From NCBI RefSeq assembly GCF_001592285.1, contig NZ_BCWQ01000013.1:1-64000 (forward strand): a DNA stretch of 64,000 bases. Reading direction: 5' to 3'. This DNA comes from Hydrogenophaga pseudoflava NBRC 102511. GTDB lineage: Bacteria; Pseudomonadota; Gammaproteobacteria; Burkholderiales; Burkholderiaceae_C. Within the stretch, counting starts at the first letter, position 1. Each line of letters opens with the position of its first letter. The notes under the pieces are model-generated. The model searched no databases. It was not told the DNA's origin and saw only the letters and a program-made list of their open reading frames with translations. Shown here piece by piece: positions 7,952 to 15,982 of the stretch. Position numbers and translations under genes: made by a program.

Positions 7952-8485
7952 TCAGGGGTGCGGGTCGCCGTGCGGCATGTCGTCGGACTCGCGGATGCCG
8001 ATCAGCTCGCTGTCCGCCATCTGGCCGGTGAGCAGGCGCACCAGGTTCAGCAGCAGGATGGGGGCGGCCAGCACGGCGAAGACCACGCCGCTGGCGTAGA
8101 AGTAGCCCATGGAGGTTTCCATGACGGCGCTGGTGGACTCCCAGTTGATCTTGGTCTGCTCCAGCGAGCCCTTGAAGACCAGCCAGCAGATGAACAGCAT
8201 CAGCAGCAGCGACAGGCCCAGGCAGAACTTCTGCCCGGCCACCGGCAGGCGCGAGATCAGCGAGTCGGTGCCCAGGTGGCCGCGCTCGTTGATGGCGACC
8301 ACGGCACCCAGGAAGGTCATCCACACGAACAGCCAGCGCGAAAGCTCTTCCGAGAGGGTGATGCCGGAGTTGAAGCCGTAGCGCATGACCACGTTGCCGA
8401 ACACCATGACCACCATCGCCGCGAGCGACAGGACCATGAGCACGGCCAGCAGCCGGCAGTAGCCGTTGATGAGTTTCTGGACCAA
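7952..8485 (-). CDS. dctQ: TRAP transporter small permease, DctQ family
   Basis: 177 residues with four predicted membrane segments, the DctQ pattern; the conserved SEELSRWLFVWMTFLGA segment with its paired acidic residues is present. It is the first gene of the transporter operon. A 17-bp palindrome at 8508-8524 lies 22 bases before its start, and the TetR gene ends 91 bases upstream on the same strand. Confidence 0.93.
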   Translation of the reverse strand: MVQKLINGYCRLLAVLMVLSLAAMVVMVFGNVVMRYGFNSGITLSEELSRWLFVWMTFLGAVVAINERGHLGTDSLISRLPVAGQKFCLGLSLLLMLFICWLVFKGSLEQTKINWESTSAVMETSMGYFYASGVVFAVLAAPILLLNLVRLLTGQMADSELIGIRESDDMPHGDPHP

Positions 8486-8507
8486 GGGGTGTCTCCGAAT
8501 CGTTGAG

Positions 8508-8524
8508 GTTCGTAATGTACGAAC
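8508..8524. promoter_or_regulatory. Candidate TetR operator upstream of the TRAP operon
   Basis: GTTCGTA-ATG-TACGAAC: perfect 7-bp arms with a three-base spacer, immediately upstream of dctQ and downstream of the TetR gene. Size and symmetry suit a TetR-family dimer. A related but imperfect element (AACCAGTACATT) occurs at the start of the TetR gene itself (about 9242-9258), consistent with autoregulation. Assignment to this regulator is inference. Confidence 0.5.
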
Positions 8525-8576
8525 TGGTTAGTTTTTCAGATATCAGGAGTTTCCCTAAACCCCCGACCGCAGTGGC

Positions 8577-9260
8577 TTACTTTTTGACGAAGCGCGTGAC
8601 CATCTCGACGATCGACGCGCGGCGGTGCGTGGCGATCGTGGGCGAGGTGAAGTCGCGCTTGAAGATCAGGCCGAAGGTGTGGCGGTTGGAGACGTTGAAG
8701 AACGACAGCGCGGAGATCGAGGCGTGGATGTCGACCGGGTCCAGTCCGGGGCGGAAGATGCCCTGCTCGACGCCGCGGGCGTAGAGCTTCTCGATGGCCG
8801 AGATGGCCTTGAGGTTGAGCGCCTGGATGCTCTTGCTCTGGGCCAGGAACTGGCCGCGGTTGATGTTTTCCGACATGACCATGCGGATGTAGGGCTCGTT
8901 GCCCGCGTGGTGGTCGAAGGTGAACTCGACCAGCCGGCGCAGCGCGGATTCGGGGTCGAGGTCGTCGAGATTGAGCTCGCTCTCGGTGGTGCGCACCCGC
9001 CGGTAGGCCTCTTCCAGGGCGGCCAGGTACAGGCCTTCCTTGCTCTGGAAGTAGTAATAGATCATGCGCTTGGAGGTGTGCGTCTCGTCGGCGATCTGAT
9101 CGATGCGCGCGCCCGCCAGTCCCTTCTCGGCGAACTCGTTCATGGCCACCTCCAGGATGTTGGCCATGGTGCGTTCGGGGTCGTTGGTGCGGGTGGTGGC
9201 CTTGGCCTCGTGGGCCTTGCCGCGAACCACCTGCCTCCGGGAATGTACTGGTTCGTTCAT
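8577..9260 (-). CDS. TetR/AcrR family transcriptional regulator
   Basis: 227 residues. The TetR DNA-binding domain is at about 30-78 (ILEVAMNEFAEKGLAGARI, then TSKRMIYYYFQSKEGLY). The C-terminal helical domain would bind the effector. The start at 9260 gives a basic 30-residue extension; a TATACT box lies only about 6 bases before this ATG, so the message may be leaderless or translation may begin further in. Located between aroE2 and the TRAP operon on the same strand, it is the obvious candidate regulator of dctQMP-aroQ-aroE. Confidence 0.92.
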   Translation of the reverse strand: MNEPVHSRRQVVRGKAHEAKATTRTNDPERTMANILEVAMNEFAEKGLAGARIDQIADETHTSKRMIYYYFQSKEGLYLAALEEAYRRVRTTESELNLDDLDPESALRRLVEFTFDHHAGNEPYIRMVMSENINRGQFLAQSKSIQALNLKAISAIEKLYARGVEQGIFRPGLDPVDIHASISALSFFNVSNRHTFGLIFKRDFTSPTIATHRRASIVEMVTRFVKK

Positions 9261-9313
9261 TCCGGCAGTATAGGGTCAGGTGGCTCATCTGGTGACTTCG
9301 GTGTGTGTTCCGG

Positions 9314-10135
9314 TCAGACCAGCGGCACGGTCAGCAGGTCGATGACGGCGCGCGTGTCGGGGCGCACGCCACGCCACCAGGCGAAGGCCTCGGCGGCCTG
9401 CTCCACCAGCATGCCGACGCCGTCGGCCAGCTGCTTCGTGCCGGCCTGCTGTGCCAGGCGCAGGAAGGGCGTGAGACCTTTGCCATAGGCGAGGTCGTAG
9501 GCCAGCGCGCCCGGTGCGAACACCGTGGCCGGCACCGGCGGCAGCTCGCCGCGCAGGCTGGCCGAGGTGGCGTTGAACACCAGGTCGAATTCCAGGCCTT
9601 CGAGGTCGCTGTAGCCACAGGCCACCACCCGGCCGTGTGCGCTCGCCGCCTCTGCCAGCGCTTCGGCTGTGGACACGGTGCGGTTGGCGATCACCAGTCC
9701 GGCTGGCCCTTCGGCCAGAAAAGGCAGCAGGGCCCCACGGGCCGCACCGCCCGCGCCCAGCACCAGCACGCGTTTGCCTTTCAGCGGGTGGCCCAGGTTG
9801 TGCACGACGTCGCGCGCAAGGCCCACGCCATCGAAGTTCTCGGCGATCACCCGCTCGCCGTCGAACCTGAGCGCATTCACCGCGCCGGCCATCTGCGCGC
9901 GCGGCGAGTGTTCGGTGGCGCAGGCAAAGGCGTCGAGCTTGAATGGGGCGGTGACGTTCATGCCCCGTCCGCCGGTAGAACGGAAGGCGTCCATGTCGGC
10001 CGCGAACTGGCCGATGCGCCCTTCGATGGCGGTGTAGACCATGTCCTGCCCGGTGGCCTCGGCGAACAGGCCGTGGATCAGCGGCGACTTGGTGTGGCCG
10101 ATGGGGTTGCCGATGACGGCGTAGGCGTCTGACAT
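9314..10135 (-). CDS. aroE: Shikimate dehydrogenase paralog in CoA-transferase operon
   Basis: 273 residues, AroE family. It keeps the catalytic Lys (NVTAPFK), Asn (GAVNAL), Asp (NFDGVG), the GAGGAARG loop and the C-terminal GMLVEQAA helix. The shikimate S-K-S motif is T-K-S (HTKSP), and after NRT the basic residue expected for NADP is missing (NRTVSTA). Both differ from the paralog at 35134. It ends a five-gene operon, nine bases after the CoA-transferase. It may be a second, catabolic dehydrogenase acting on a related hydroxy acid rather than the housekeeping enzyme; the symbol marks the family only. Confidence 0.85.
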   Translation of the reverse strand: MSDAYAVIGNPIGHTKSPLIHGLFAEATGQDMVYTAIEGRIGQFAADMDAFRSTGGRGMNVTAPFKLDAFACATEHSPRAQMAGAVNALRFDGERVIAENFDGVGLARDVVHNLGHPLKGKRVLVLGAGGAARGALLPFLAEGPAGLVIANRTVSTAEALAEAASAHGRVVACGYSDLEGLEFDLVFNATSASLRGELPPVPATVFAPGALAYDLAYGKGLTPFLRLAQQAGTKQLADGVGMLVEQAAEAFAWWRGVRPDTRAVIDLLTVPLV

Positions 10136-10144
10136 GGGGTCTCC

Positions 10145-11368
10145 TTATTTAGAGAAGAGCACGCCGTCTGTCTGCAGCGTGGCGATGTCGGCATCGCTGT
10201 AGCCCAGCGAGCGGGCCACCTCGGCGTTGTGCTGGCCCAGGTCGGGCGCCACGCGCTGCATGGGGGCGCTGGTGTCGCAGTCCGAGAAGCGGAACGGCAG
10301 GTTGGGCAGGCGCAGCGTGCCGTAGCGCGGGTGCTGCTGCTCCAGCACCATGCCGCGCGCCTGGATCTGCGGATCGGCCAGCACCTCGTCGATGCGCTGC
10401 ACCTTGGCCGAAGGCACGTCGATGCCGTCGAGCAGGGCCAGCACCTCGGCCACGGTGCGCGCCGCCACCCAGGGTTTGACCACGGTCAGGATCTCCAGGC
10501 GGTGCGCGTTGCGTCCGCTGGCGTCGTGAAAGCGCGCATCGGCGCCGAAGCCGGCCGGCCCGCCGTGCTGTTCCACCAGCGCAGCGAAACGTTTCCAGGC
10601 ATCGTCCACCTGCGCCGCGATCACGAGGTCGCCGTCCTGCGCGCGGAACACGCCATACAGCGTGGAGGTCGGCATGTCGTGCCCGGTCTGCTGCGGCAGC
10701 ACCGTGCCGCCCGAGAGCGTGTAGCACTGCACCGCGTACTCGTGCATGGACACCAGCGTGTCGTAGAGCGCCATGTCGATGTGCTGGCCCTTGCCGCTGC
10801 TCACGCGGCCGAGCAGGGCGGCGTTGATGGCGGCCACCGCGTGGATGCCGGTGTACATGTCGCCCAGCGAGATGCGCAGCAGCGGCGGCGCCTCGCCCGG
10901 GGTGCCCACCATCTGCATGATGCCGCTCTTGGCCTCGGCGATCAGGCCGAAGCCGGCGCGGTGCGCATCGGGCCCGGTGTGGCCGTAGGCCGAGATCGAG
11001 CAATACACCAGCTTCGGGTTGCGGGCCGAGAGTTCGGCATAACCCAGGCCGAGCTTGTCCAGCGCGCCGGGGCGGTAGTTCTCTATGAACACGTCGGCGC
11101 TGTCGCACAGCTGCTGCATGAAGGCCTTGCCGCGCGGGTCCTTCATGTTCACGCTCACCCCCTGCTTGCCCATGTTGAGCTGCAGGAAGTAGCCGCTTTG
11201 CTGGTCGTCGATGATGTGGGCGTGCTGGCGGCCGGCGTCGCCGCTGCCGGGTCGTTCGACCTTGATCACCTCGGCACCCAGGGCCGCCAGGCAGCGGCCC
11301 ACGTAGGGGCCCGCCAGGAAGTGGCTGTAGTCGATGACGCGGATGCCGGTGAGGGGCAGGGCTTGCAT
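10145..11368 (-). CDS. CaiB/BaiF family CoA-transferase
   Basis: 407 residues, class III CoA-transferase of normal length. The N-terminal RVIDYSHFLAGPYVG and AEVIKVERPGSGD segments and the FIENYRPGALDKLG motif are diagnostic; the Asp in LGDMYTG is the expected catalytic nucleophile that forms a glutamyl/aspartyl-CoA type intermediate. It would activate an organic acid by CoA transfer. The ATG at 11368 overlaps the MaoC stop codon by one base (TGATG). Part of the operon 13172-9314. Substrate unknown. Confidence 0.92.
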   Translation of the reverse strand: MQALPLTGIRVIDYSHFLAGPYVGRCLAALGAEVIKVERPGSGDAGRQHAHIIDDQQSGYFLQLNMGKQGVSVNMKDPRGKAFMQQLCDSADVFIENYRPGALDKLGLGYAELSARNPKLVYCSISAYGHTGPDAHRAGFGLIAEAKSGIMQMVGTPGEAPPLLRISLGDMYTGIHAVAAINAALLGRVSSGKGQHIDMALYDTLVSMHEYAVQCYTLSGGTVLPQQTGHDMPTSTLYGVFRAQDGDLVIAAQVDDAWKRFAALVEQHGGPAGFGADARFHDASGRNAHRLEILTVVKPWVAARTVAEVLALLDGIDVPSAKVQRIDEVLADPQIQARGMVLEQQHPRYGTLRLPNLPFRFSDCDTSAPMQRVAPDLGQHNAEVARSLGYSDADIATLQTDGVLFSK

Positions 11369-11835
11369 CAGAAGGCTCCCAGGCGGCGCGGAATCATCAG
11401 GCGGTGTTCGCCCTTCTGGACCACCTGGCCGTGCTGGTTGATGAGTTCGCTGGGCAGCACCACGATGCCCCAGCCCGGACGGCTCTTGCTGGCGCGCAGG
11501 CCGCTGACGCGGAACTTCACGTGCAGCACGTCGTTGACCTTGATCGGCAGCAGGAAGTCCCAGGTCCAGCCCAGCGACATGCCGGGCAGGAAGCGGTACT
11601 CGCTCTGCGTCTTCAGGCCGTCGGCGATGGACAGGCCGAACAGGCCGTGCGCGACGATGCAGCCGAAGTGGCTGGCGTTGGCGTAGGCCTCGTCCACGTG
11701 CACCGGCGTGTGGTCGCCGGTGAGGTCGGCATAGGCCAGGATGCGTTCCTTGGTGACGGTGTAGGTCGGGCTGATGCACTCGTCGCCTTCGCGGGCATCG
11801 TCCCAGTACTTTTCGGGTGTGGTGGGTGTGGTCAT
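11368..11835 (-). CDS. MaoC-like acyl-CoA hydratase
   Basis: 155 residues, single hot-dog domain. The hydratase signature is clear: YADLTGDHTPVHVDE with the D-x4-H catalytic pair, followed by CIVAHGLFGLSI. Such proteins hydrate enoyl-CoA (R-specific) or similar thioesters. Translationally coupled to the CoA-transferase, so both probably act on the same acyl-CoA. Lies four bases after the VOC gene. Confidence 0.9.
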   Translation of the reverse strand: MTTPTTPEKYWDDAREGDECISPTYTVTKERILAYADLTGDHTPVHVDEAYANASHFGCIVAHGLFGLSIADGLKTQSEYRFLPGMSLGWTWDFLLPIKVNDVLHVKFRVSGLRASKSRPGWGIVVLPSELINQHGQVVQKGEHRLMIPRRLGAF

Positions 11836-11838
11836 GGT

Positions 11839-12249
11839 TCAGCCCCGGGGTTGGACAGCCAGGGCCGCGGCCACGCTGCCGGGCGCGGCCTGGATCAGCT
11901 CGACCGCCAGGCCATCGGGCAGCTGCAGCCAGTTGCGCCCTTGCGGCAGGGCCTTCACACCCCAGGGTTCGGCGGCCTTCAGAGCCGCCTCCAGGTCGTC
12001 CACCATCACGCCCAGATGGGCCAGCCAGCCGGCGTCGTTGCTCGGTGGTGCTTCGAAATCGGGCGTGGCCATCAGCTGCAGGCCGCCCAGCGTCCAGTAC
12101 TGGCGCGGGTCGTCGGTCGGGCCGTCGATCTCGCGCACGTCCATGCCCAGCACCTCGTAGAAGAAGCGGATGTGCCAGTGGATGTCCCGGACGCGCACGG
12201 CCACGTGTTCGACGTAGGCGCGGGTCGGCGGAGAGAAGGGGGTGCTCAT
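11839..12249 (-). CDS. VOC (glyoxalase/dioxygenase fold) protein
   Basis: 136 residues. One vicinal-oxygen-chelate domain pair begins YVEHVAVRVRDIHWHIRFFYEVLGM and continues WLAHLGVMVDDLEAAL, with acidic and His residues placed as metal ligands; it ends VELIQ, the typical final ligand Glu. Could be an isomerase, epimerase, lyase or dioxygenase. The ATG at 12249 overlaps the stop of the reductase gene (ATGA). In an operon with CoA-transferase and MaoC an epimerase or lyase on an acid substrate is plausible but unproven. Confidence 0.85.
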   Translation of the reverse strand: MSTPFSPPTRAYVEHVAVRVRDIHWHIRFFYEVLGMDVREIDGPTDDPRQYWTLGGLQLMATPDFEAPPSNDAGWLAHLGVMVDDLEAALKAAEPWGVKALPQGRNWLQLPDGLAVELIQAAPGSVAAALAVQPRG

Positions 12250-13172
12250 GCCAATGTCCTTTCGATGCCCTTGATGCAGGCGACCAGGGTCTGGTTGACG
12301 GGGGTGGGCACGCCGCAGCGCTGGCCCCAGCGCACCACGGCGCCGTTGATGAAGTCGATCTCGGTGACCGAGCCTTTTTCCAGGCTCTGCAGCATCGAGG
12401 TCTTGAAGTCGGCCGGCAGTCCGGCGCTGGCTTTGCGCCAGGCCTCGCGCGGGTCGGTGAAGCTGAGCGTCACGCCGCTGGCGGCGGCCACGTCCATGGC
12501 TTCCTGCACCGCGGCCACGGCGGTGGCCTCGATCTCGGGGATCGCGTAGAGCGGGCCGTAGGGCAGGCGCGTGATGCCGCTGACCGCGCCGGTGGACACG
12601 TTGATCAGCAGCTTGTCCCACATGGTGCCGACGATGTTGTCGCTCACCGTGGTGGTCAGGCCGGCGGCGTTGAAGGTGGCCGCGATGCGCTGCGCGCGTT
12701 CGCTGACCGTGCCGTCGAGCTCGCCGATCAGGGTCTCCTTGCCAGCGGTGCCGCTGATGATGTGGCCCGGCGCCAGCATTACGCCGCCCACGTAGGTCTT
12801 GCCGGCCAGCACGTGCTCGCGACCCACGATGGCCGCCAGCACGTCTTCATGGCCCAGGCCGTTCTGCAGCGAGAGCACCGTGGTCTGTGGACCGACCAGA
12901 GCGGTGGCAGCCGACATGGCGGCCTCGGTGTGGAAGGACTTGACGAGCACGATCACCAGATCCACCGGGGCCAGTCCCGCGGCGCTGGTGGCGGCGGTGA
13001 CGGTGCGGACCACCTGCTCGCCATCGGGCGTGCGCATGAGCAGACCGCGGGTGTTGATGGCGTCCACCTGGGCCGGATGGCGGTTGATCAGCACCACGCT
13101 GTTGCCGGCCTGTGCCAGCGTGCCGCCGATGGCACAACCCAGGGCGCCTGCGCCCAGAACCGCGATCTTCAC
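12246..13172 (-). CDS. Ketopantoate reductase (ApbA/PanE) family protein
   Basis: 308 residues. N-terminal nucleotide-binding loop GAGALGCAIG, then the NRHPAQVDAI segment after strand 2, a mid-protein KTYVGGVM and the central Lys/Asn helix region NIVGTMWDKLLINVS characteristic of the family. It reduces 2-oxo acids such as 2-dehydropantoate with NADPH. As first gene of a five-gene catabolic operon divergent from a LysR gene, it more likely handles a pathway 2-oxo or 2-hydroxy acid than serves pantothenate synthesis. Confidence 0.88.
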   Translation of the reverse strand: MKIAVLGAGALGCAIGGTLAQAGNSVVLINRHPAQVDAINTRGLLMRTPDGEQVVRTVTAATSAAGLAPVDLVIVLVKSFHTEAAMSAATALVGPQTTVLSLQNGLGHEDVLAAIVGREHVLAGKTYVGGVMLAPGHIISGTAGKETLIGELDGTVSERAQRIAATFNAAGLTTTVSDNIVGTMWDKLLINVSTGAVSGITRLPYGPLYAIPEIEATAVAAVQEAMDVAAASGVTLSFTDPREAWRKASAGLPADFKTSMLQSLEKGSVTEIDFINGAVVRWGQRCGVPTPVNQTLVACIKGIERTLA

Positions 13173-13240
13173 TGTCCGTCTCCGTTGTGGAATGGGGCGG
13201 ATTCTGGGTGTCTGCTTCTATGTCGTCTATCGAATGGATT

Positions 13241-13255
13241 CAATACACTTCATTG
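13241..13255. promoter_or_regulatory. Candidate LysR box
   Basis: CAAT-N7-ATTG, a 15-bp imperfect dyad of the T-N11-A class, in the AT-richer 108-bp gap between the divergent reductase operon and LysR gene, 26 bases before the LysR ATG. Weak by itself but well placed. Confidence 0.35.
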
Positions 13256-13280
13256 CATTCATCAATACGCAAGAGGCCTC

Positions 13281-14225
13281 ATGAACCCGGACATTCCGCT
13301 GATCGACCTGCGGCTGCTGCGCCTGCTGGACACGCTGCACAGCACCCGCAGCGTGACCCGCACCGCCGAGTTGCTGGGCCAGAGCCAGCCCACCATCAGC
13401 ATCGGGCTGGGCCGCCTGCGCGAGCAGCTGGGCGACCCGCTGTTTGTGCGCACGCCGCAGGGCATGCAGCCCACGCCGCGCACCGAGGCGCTGATCGGCA
13501 CCGTGCGCGAGGTGCTCGACGGGCTGCGCCGCCTGTCCGAGGCGCAGGCGAGCTTCGACCCCGCGACGGCCCGGCGCGCTTTTCGCATCTTCATGACGGA
13601 CGCGAGCCATATCACCCTGCTGCCGCGCCTGTTCAGCCATGTGCGTGCGCTTGCGCCGCAGGTGCAGCTGGAGGCGGCCGCCATCCACCCGGGCATCGCG
13701 CAGGCGCTGGAGTCGGGCGAGGCCGATCTGGCGCTGGGGCTCATCCCCCGGCTGGACGCGGGCTTCTTCCAGCAGGCGCTCTTCATCCAGGACTGGGTGT
13801 GCCTGGTCAACGCCCGGCACCCGCGCCTCCAGGGGCGCCTCACGCTGGCGCAGTACCGGCGCGAGGCCCATGTGGGCATCGTCTCCGGCACCGGTCAGCT
13901 GCTGCTGGAAAAAGCCATGGCCGAGCGGGGCGTGGAGCGGCAGGTCAGCCTGAAGCTGCCGGGTTTTCTGGGCCTGTCGGCCATCCTGTCCACCACCGAC
14001 CTGCTGGCGACGCTGCCCCGCCACATCGGCGAAACCCTGGCCCGGTCGGCGGGGCTGCAGGTGCTGCCTTGTCCGGTGCCGATCCCCACCTTTGTGGTCA
14101 AGCAGCACTGGCACGCCCGCTTTCAGCACGACCCGGCCAACCGCTGGTTGCGCGGGGTGTGTGCCGAGCTGTTCATGGACACCACCCGGGTGATGTCGGC
14201 CCACGACACGGAGGTGCCACGGTGA
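13281..14225 (+). CDS. LysR family transcriptional regulator
   Basis: 314 residues. Helix-turn-helix at about 10-68 (LLDTLHSTRSVTRTAELL, QSQPTISIGLGRLRE), then the two-lobed effector domain. The sequence resembles the NodD/NahR/LinR branch (LFVRTPQGMQPTPR, FRIFMTDASHITLLP), whose members often respond to aromatic or cyclic compounds. ATG at 13281. Divergent from the PanE-VOC-MaoC-CoA-transferase-aroE operon, which it probably activates. Confidence 0.92.
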   Translation: MNPDIPLIDLRLLRLLDTLHSTRSVTRTAELLGQSQPTISIGLGRLREQLGDPLFVRTPQGMQPTPRTEALIGTVREVLDGLRRLSEAQASFDPATARRAFRIFMTDASHITLLPRLFSHVRALAPQVQLEAAAIHPGIAQALESGEADLALGLIPRLDAGFFQQALFIQDWVCLVNARHPRLQGRLTLAQYRREAHVGIVSGTGQLLLEKAMAERGVERQVSLKLPGFLGLSAILSTTDLLATLPRHIGETLARSAGLQVLPCPVPIPTFVVKQHWHARFQHDPANRWLRGVCAELFMDTTRVMSAHDTEVPR

Positions 14226-14261
14226 GGCAGGCCCTTCGGTGCGCCGATCCCGTGGGGCCGC

Positions 14262-15179
14262 TCAGGGGGCCGGGTCGGTGACGCCGAAGATGCGGCGCAG
14301 CGGGTTGAACCCGGTCACCAGCGCCGAGGCCACCAGCACCAGCGCACCGCCGGCAAAGATGCCCGGCGACAGCGCCTCGCCCAAAAACAGGTGGCCCCAC
14401 GCAACGCCGAACACCGGGATCATGAACACCGGGCTCATGGCCGCCACCGGCGTCACGTTGCGGATGATGCGCAGGTGCGCCCAGTAGGCCAGGCCCGAGG
14501 TGACGATGCCCAGCACCGCGGTGGCCGCCAGCGTGGCGCCGGTGAAGCGGGCCTCCGGCCACTGCCAGGCCGCGCCCGGCAGCACCAGCAGCAGGGCCAT
14601 CACGTGGATGCCCGCCGCGATGGACAGCGGCTGCATGCGCGCGGTGGCGCGCTTCATCACCGGCGTGGCCAGGCCGTAGCAGGCGGCGGCGCAGACGCAG
14701 GCCAGGGCCGCGACCAGGGTGGTGCCGTCCAGCGGCACCGGGCCCAGCCGCACGATCAGGCCGACCCCGATGAAGCCGATCAGGCAGCCCAGCAGCTTGC
14801 GGGCGGTCAGCGTGTCTTCCTTGAACCAGGCCGAGGACAGCGTGCCGAACAGCACGGCCGTGGTGTTGAGCAGCGCGCTGTAGCCCGCCGGCAGGTACAG
14901 GCCGGCCCAGGCGTAGAGCATGAACGGCGCCGCGACGGACAGCAGCGCCATCACTGCCAGCATGCGCCACTCCTTCCAGGGCCAGGCGTGGCGCAGCACC
15001 GACATCAGCAGCACCAGGGTGAGGGCAGCCAGGCCGACCCGGCCGGCGGCCAGCACCCAGGGCCCCATGACCGGCGCGGCCATGCGGATGAACATGAAGG
15101 AGGCGCCCCAGAGGGCCGAGAGTGCGACGAGCTGCGCGAAGTGGCGTGTTTTCACCGCGCCGATTGTGGGGCTGAACAC
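14262..15179 (-). CDS. DMT superfamily (EamA) permease
   Basis: 305 residues with ten hydrophobic segments in two EamA repeats (LSALWGASFMFIRMAAP in the first; MSPVFMIPVFGVAWG in the second). Inner-membrane transporter, substrate unknown. It converges with the LysR gene at 13281 and is divergent from the glutathione transferase at 15291. Confidence 0.87.
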   Translation of the reverse strand: MFSPTIGAVKTRHFAQLVALSALWGASFMFIRMAAPVMGPWVLAAGRVGLAALTLVLLMSVLRHAWPWKEWRMLAVMALLSVAAPFMLYAWAGLYLPAGYSALLNTTAVLFGTLSSAWFKEDTLTARKLLGCLIGFIGVGLIVRLGPVPLDGTTLVAALACVCAAACYGLATPVMKRATARMQPLSIAAGIHVMALLLVLPGAAWQWPEARFTGATLAATAVLGIVTSGLAYWAHLRIIRNVTPVAAMSPVFMIPVFGVAWGHLFLGEALSPGIFAGGALVLVASALVTGFNPLRRIFGVTDPAP

Positions 15180-15290
15180 TTCGCCGGGCTGTCCTGTGAC
15201 CGACAGGGTGAACAGGTGTGCGTCGCGCCCGCTCCGCTACAGTGGCGGCGCAGGCCAGTCCACCGACGGTCGTCCTTCGCAGGTCACACC

Positions 15291-15950
15291 ATGCCGCTCG
15301 TCCTCTACGGTCACCCCTTCTCTTCGTACACACAGAAAGCGCTCGTCGCCCTGTACGAGAACGGCACAGCGTTTGAATTTCGCTGCATCGGGCCCGACAC
15401 ACCTGAGCACACGGTCGACTGGTTGCGGCGCTGGCCGATCGCCCGGTTCCCGCTGCTGCTGGACGGAGAACGCCAGATCGTCGAGACCAGCCTGATCATC
15501 GAATACCTGCAGCTGGTCCACCCCGGCCCCGTGCGCCTGCTGCCCGCCGACCCGATGGCCGCGCTGGACGTGCGCTTTCTCGACCGGTATTTCGATCTGT
15601 ACGTGATGAGCGCGGTGCAGCTGGCGGTGGACACCGCGCTGCAGCGCTACCCGATGACGGTTGAAGAGGGGCGGGCCATCGCCAGCGAACGGCTGGAGCG
15701 GGCCTATGCCTGGCTCGAAGGGCACCTGGCCGGCAAGACCTGGGCCGCGGGGGATGCGTTCACGCTGGCCGACTGCGCCGCCGCACCGTCGCTGTTCTAC
15801 GCCGACTGGGTGCACCCGATCGCCGAGGCGCACCCGTTGCTGCGCGCCTACCGCGCGCGCCTGCTGGCACGCCCGTCGTTCGCCCGCGCGGTGGACGAAG
15901 CGCGGCCTTACAGGTCGCTCTTTCCGCTGGGCGCGCCGGACAGGGACTGA
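15291..15950 (+). CDS. Glutathione S-transferase family protein
   Basis: 219 residues. Thioredoxin-like N-terminal domain (MPLVLYGHPFSSYTQKA, with FPLLLDGERQIVETSLII giving the cis-Pro and the glutathione-binding E-S/T pair as ET-S) and an all-helical C-terminal domain containing FTLADCAAAP, the family N-capping motif. Cytosolic conjugation or reductive detoxification; substrate unknown. ATG at 15291 is the only sensible start before the first strand. Confidence 0.9.
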   Translation: MPLVLYGHPFSSYTQKALVALYENGTAFEFRCIGPDTPEHTVDWLRRWPIARFPLLLDGERQIVETSLIIEYLQLVHPGPVRLLPADPMAALDVRFLDRYFDLYVMSAVQLAVDTALQRYPMTVEEGRAIASERLERAYAWLEGHLAGKTWAAGDAFTLADCAAAPSLFYADWVHPIAEAHPLLRAYRARLLARPSFARAVDEARPYRSLFPLGAPDRD

Positions 15951-15982
15951 GCCTCAGCCGCGGCGCGCATGGTGCTGGCGGA

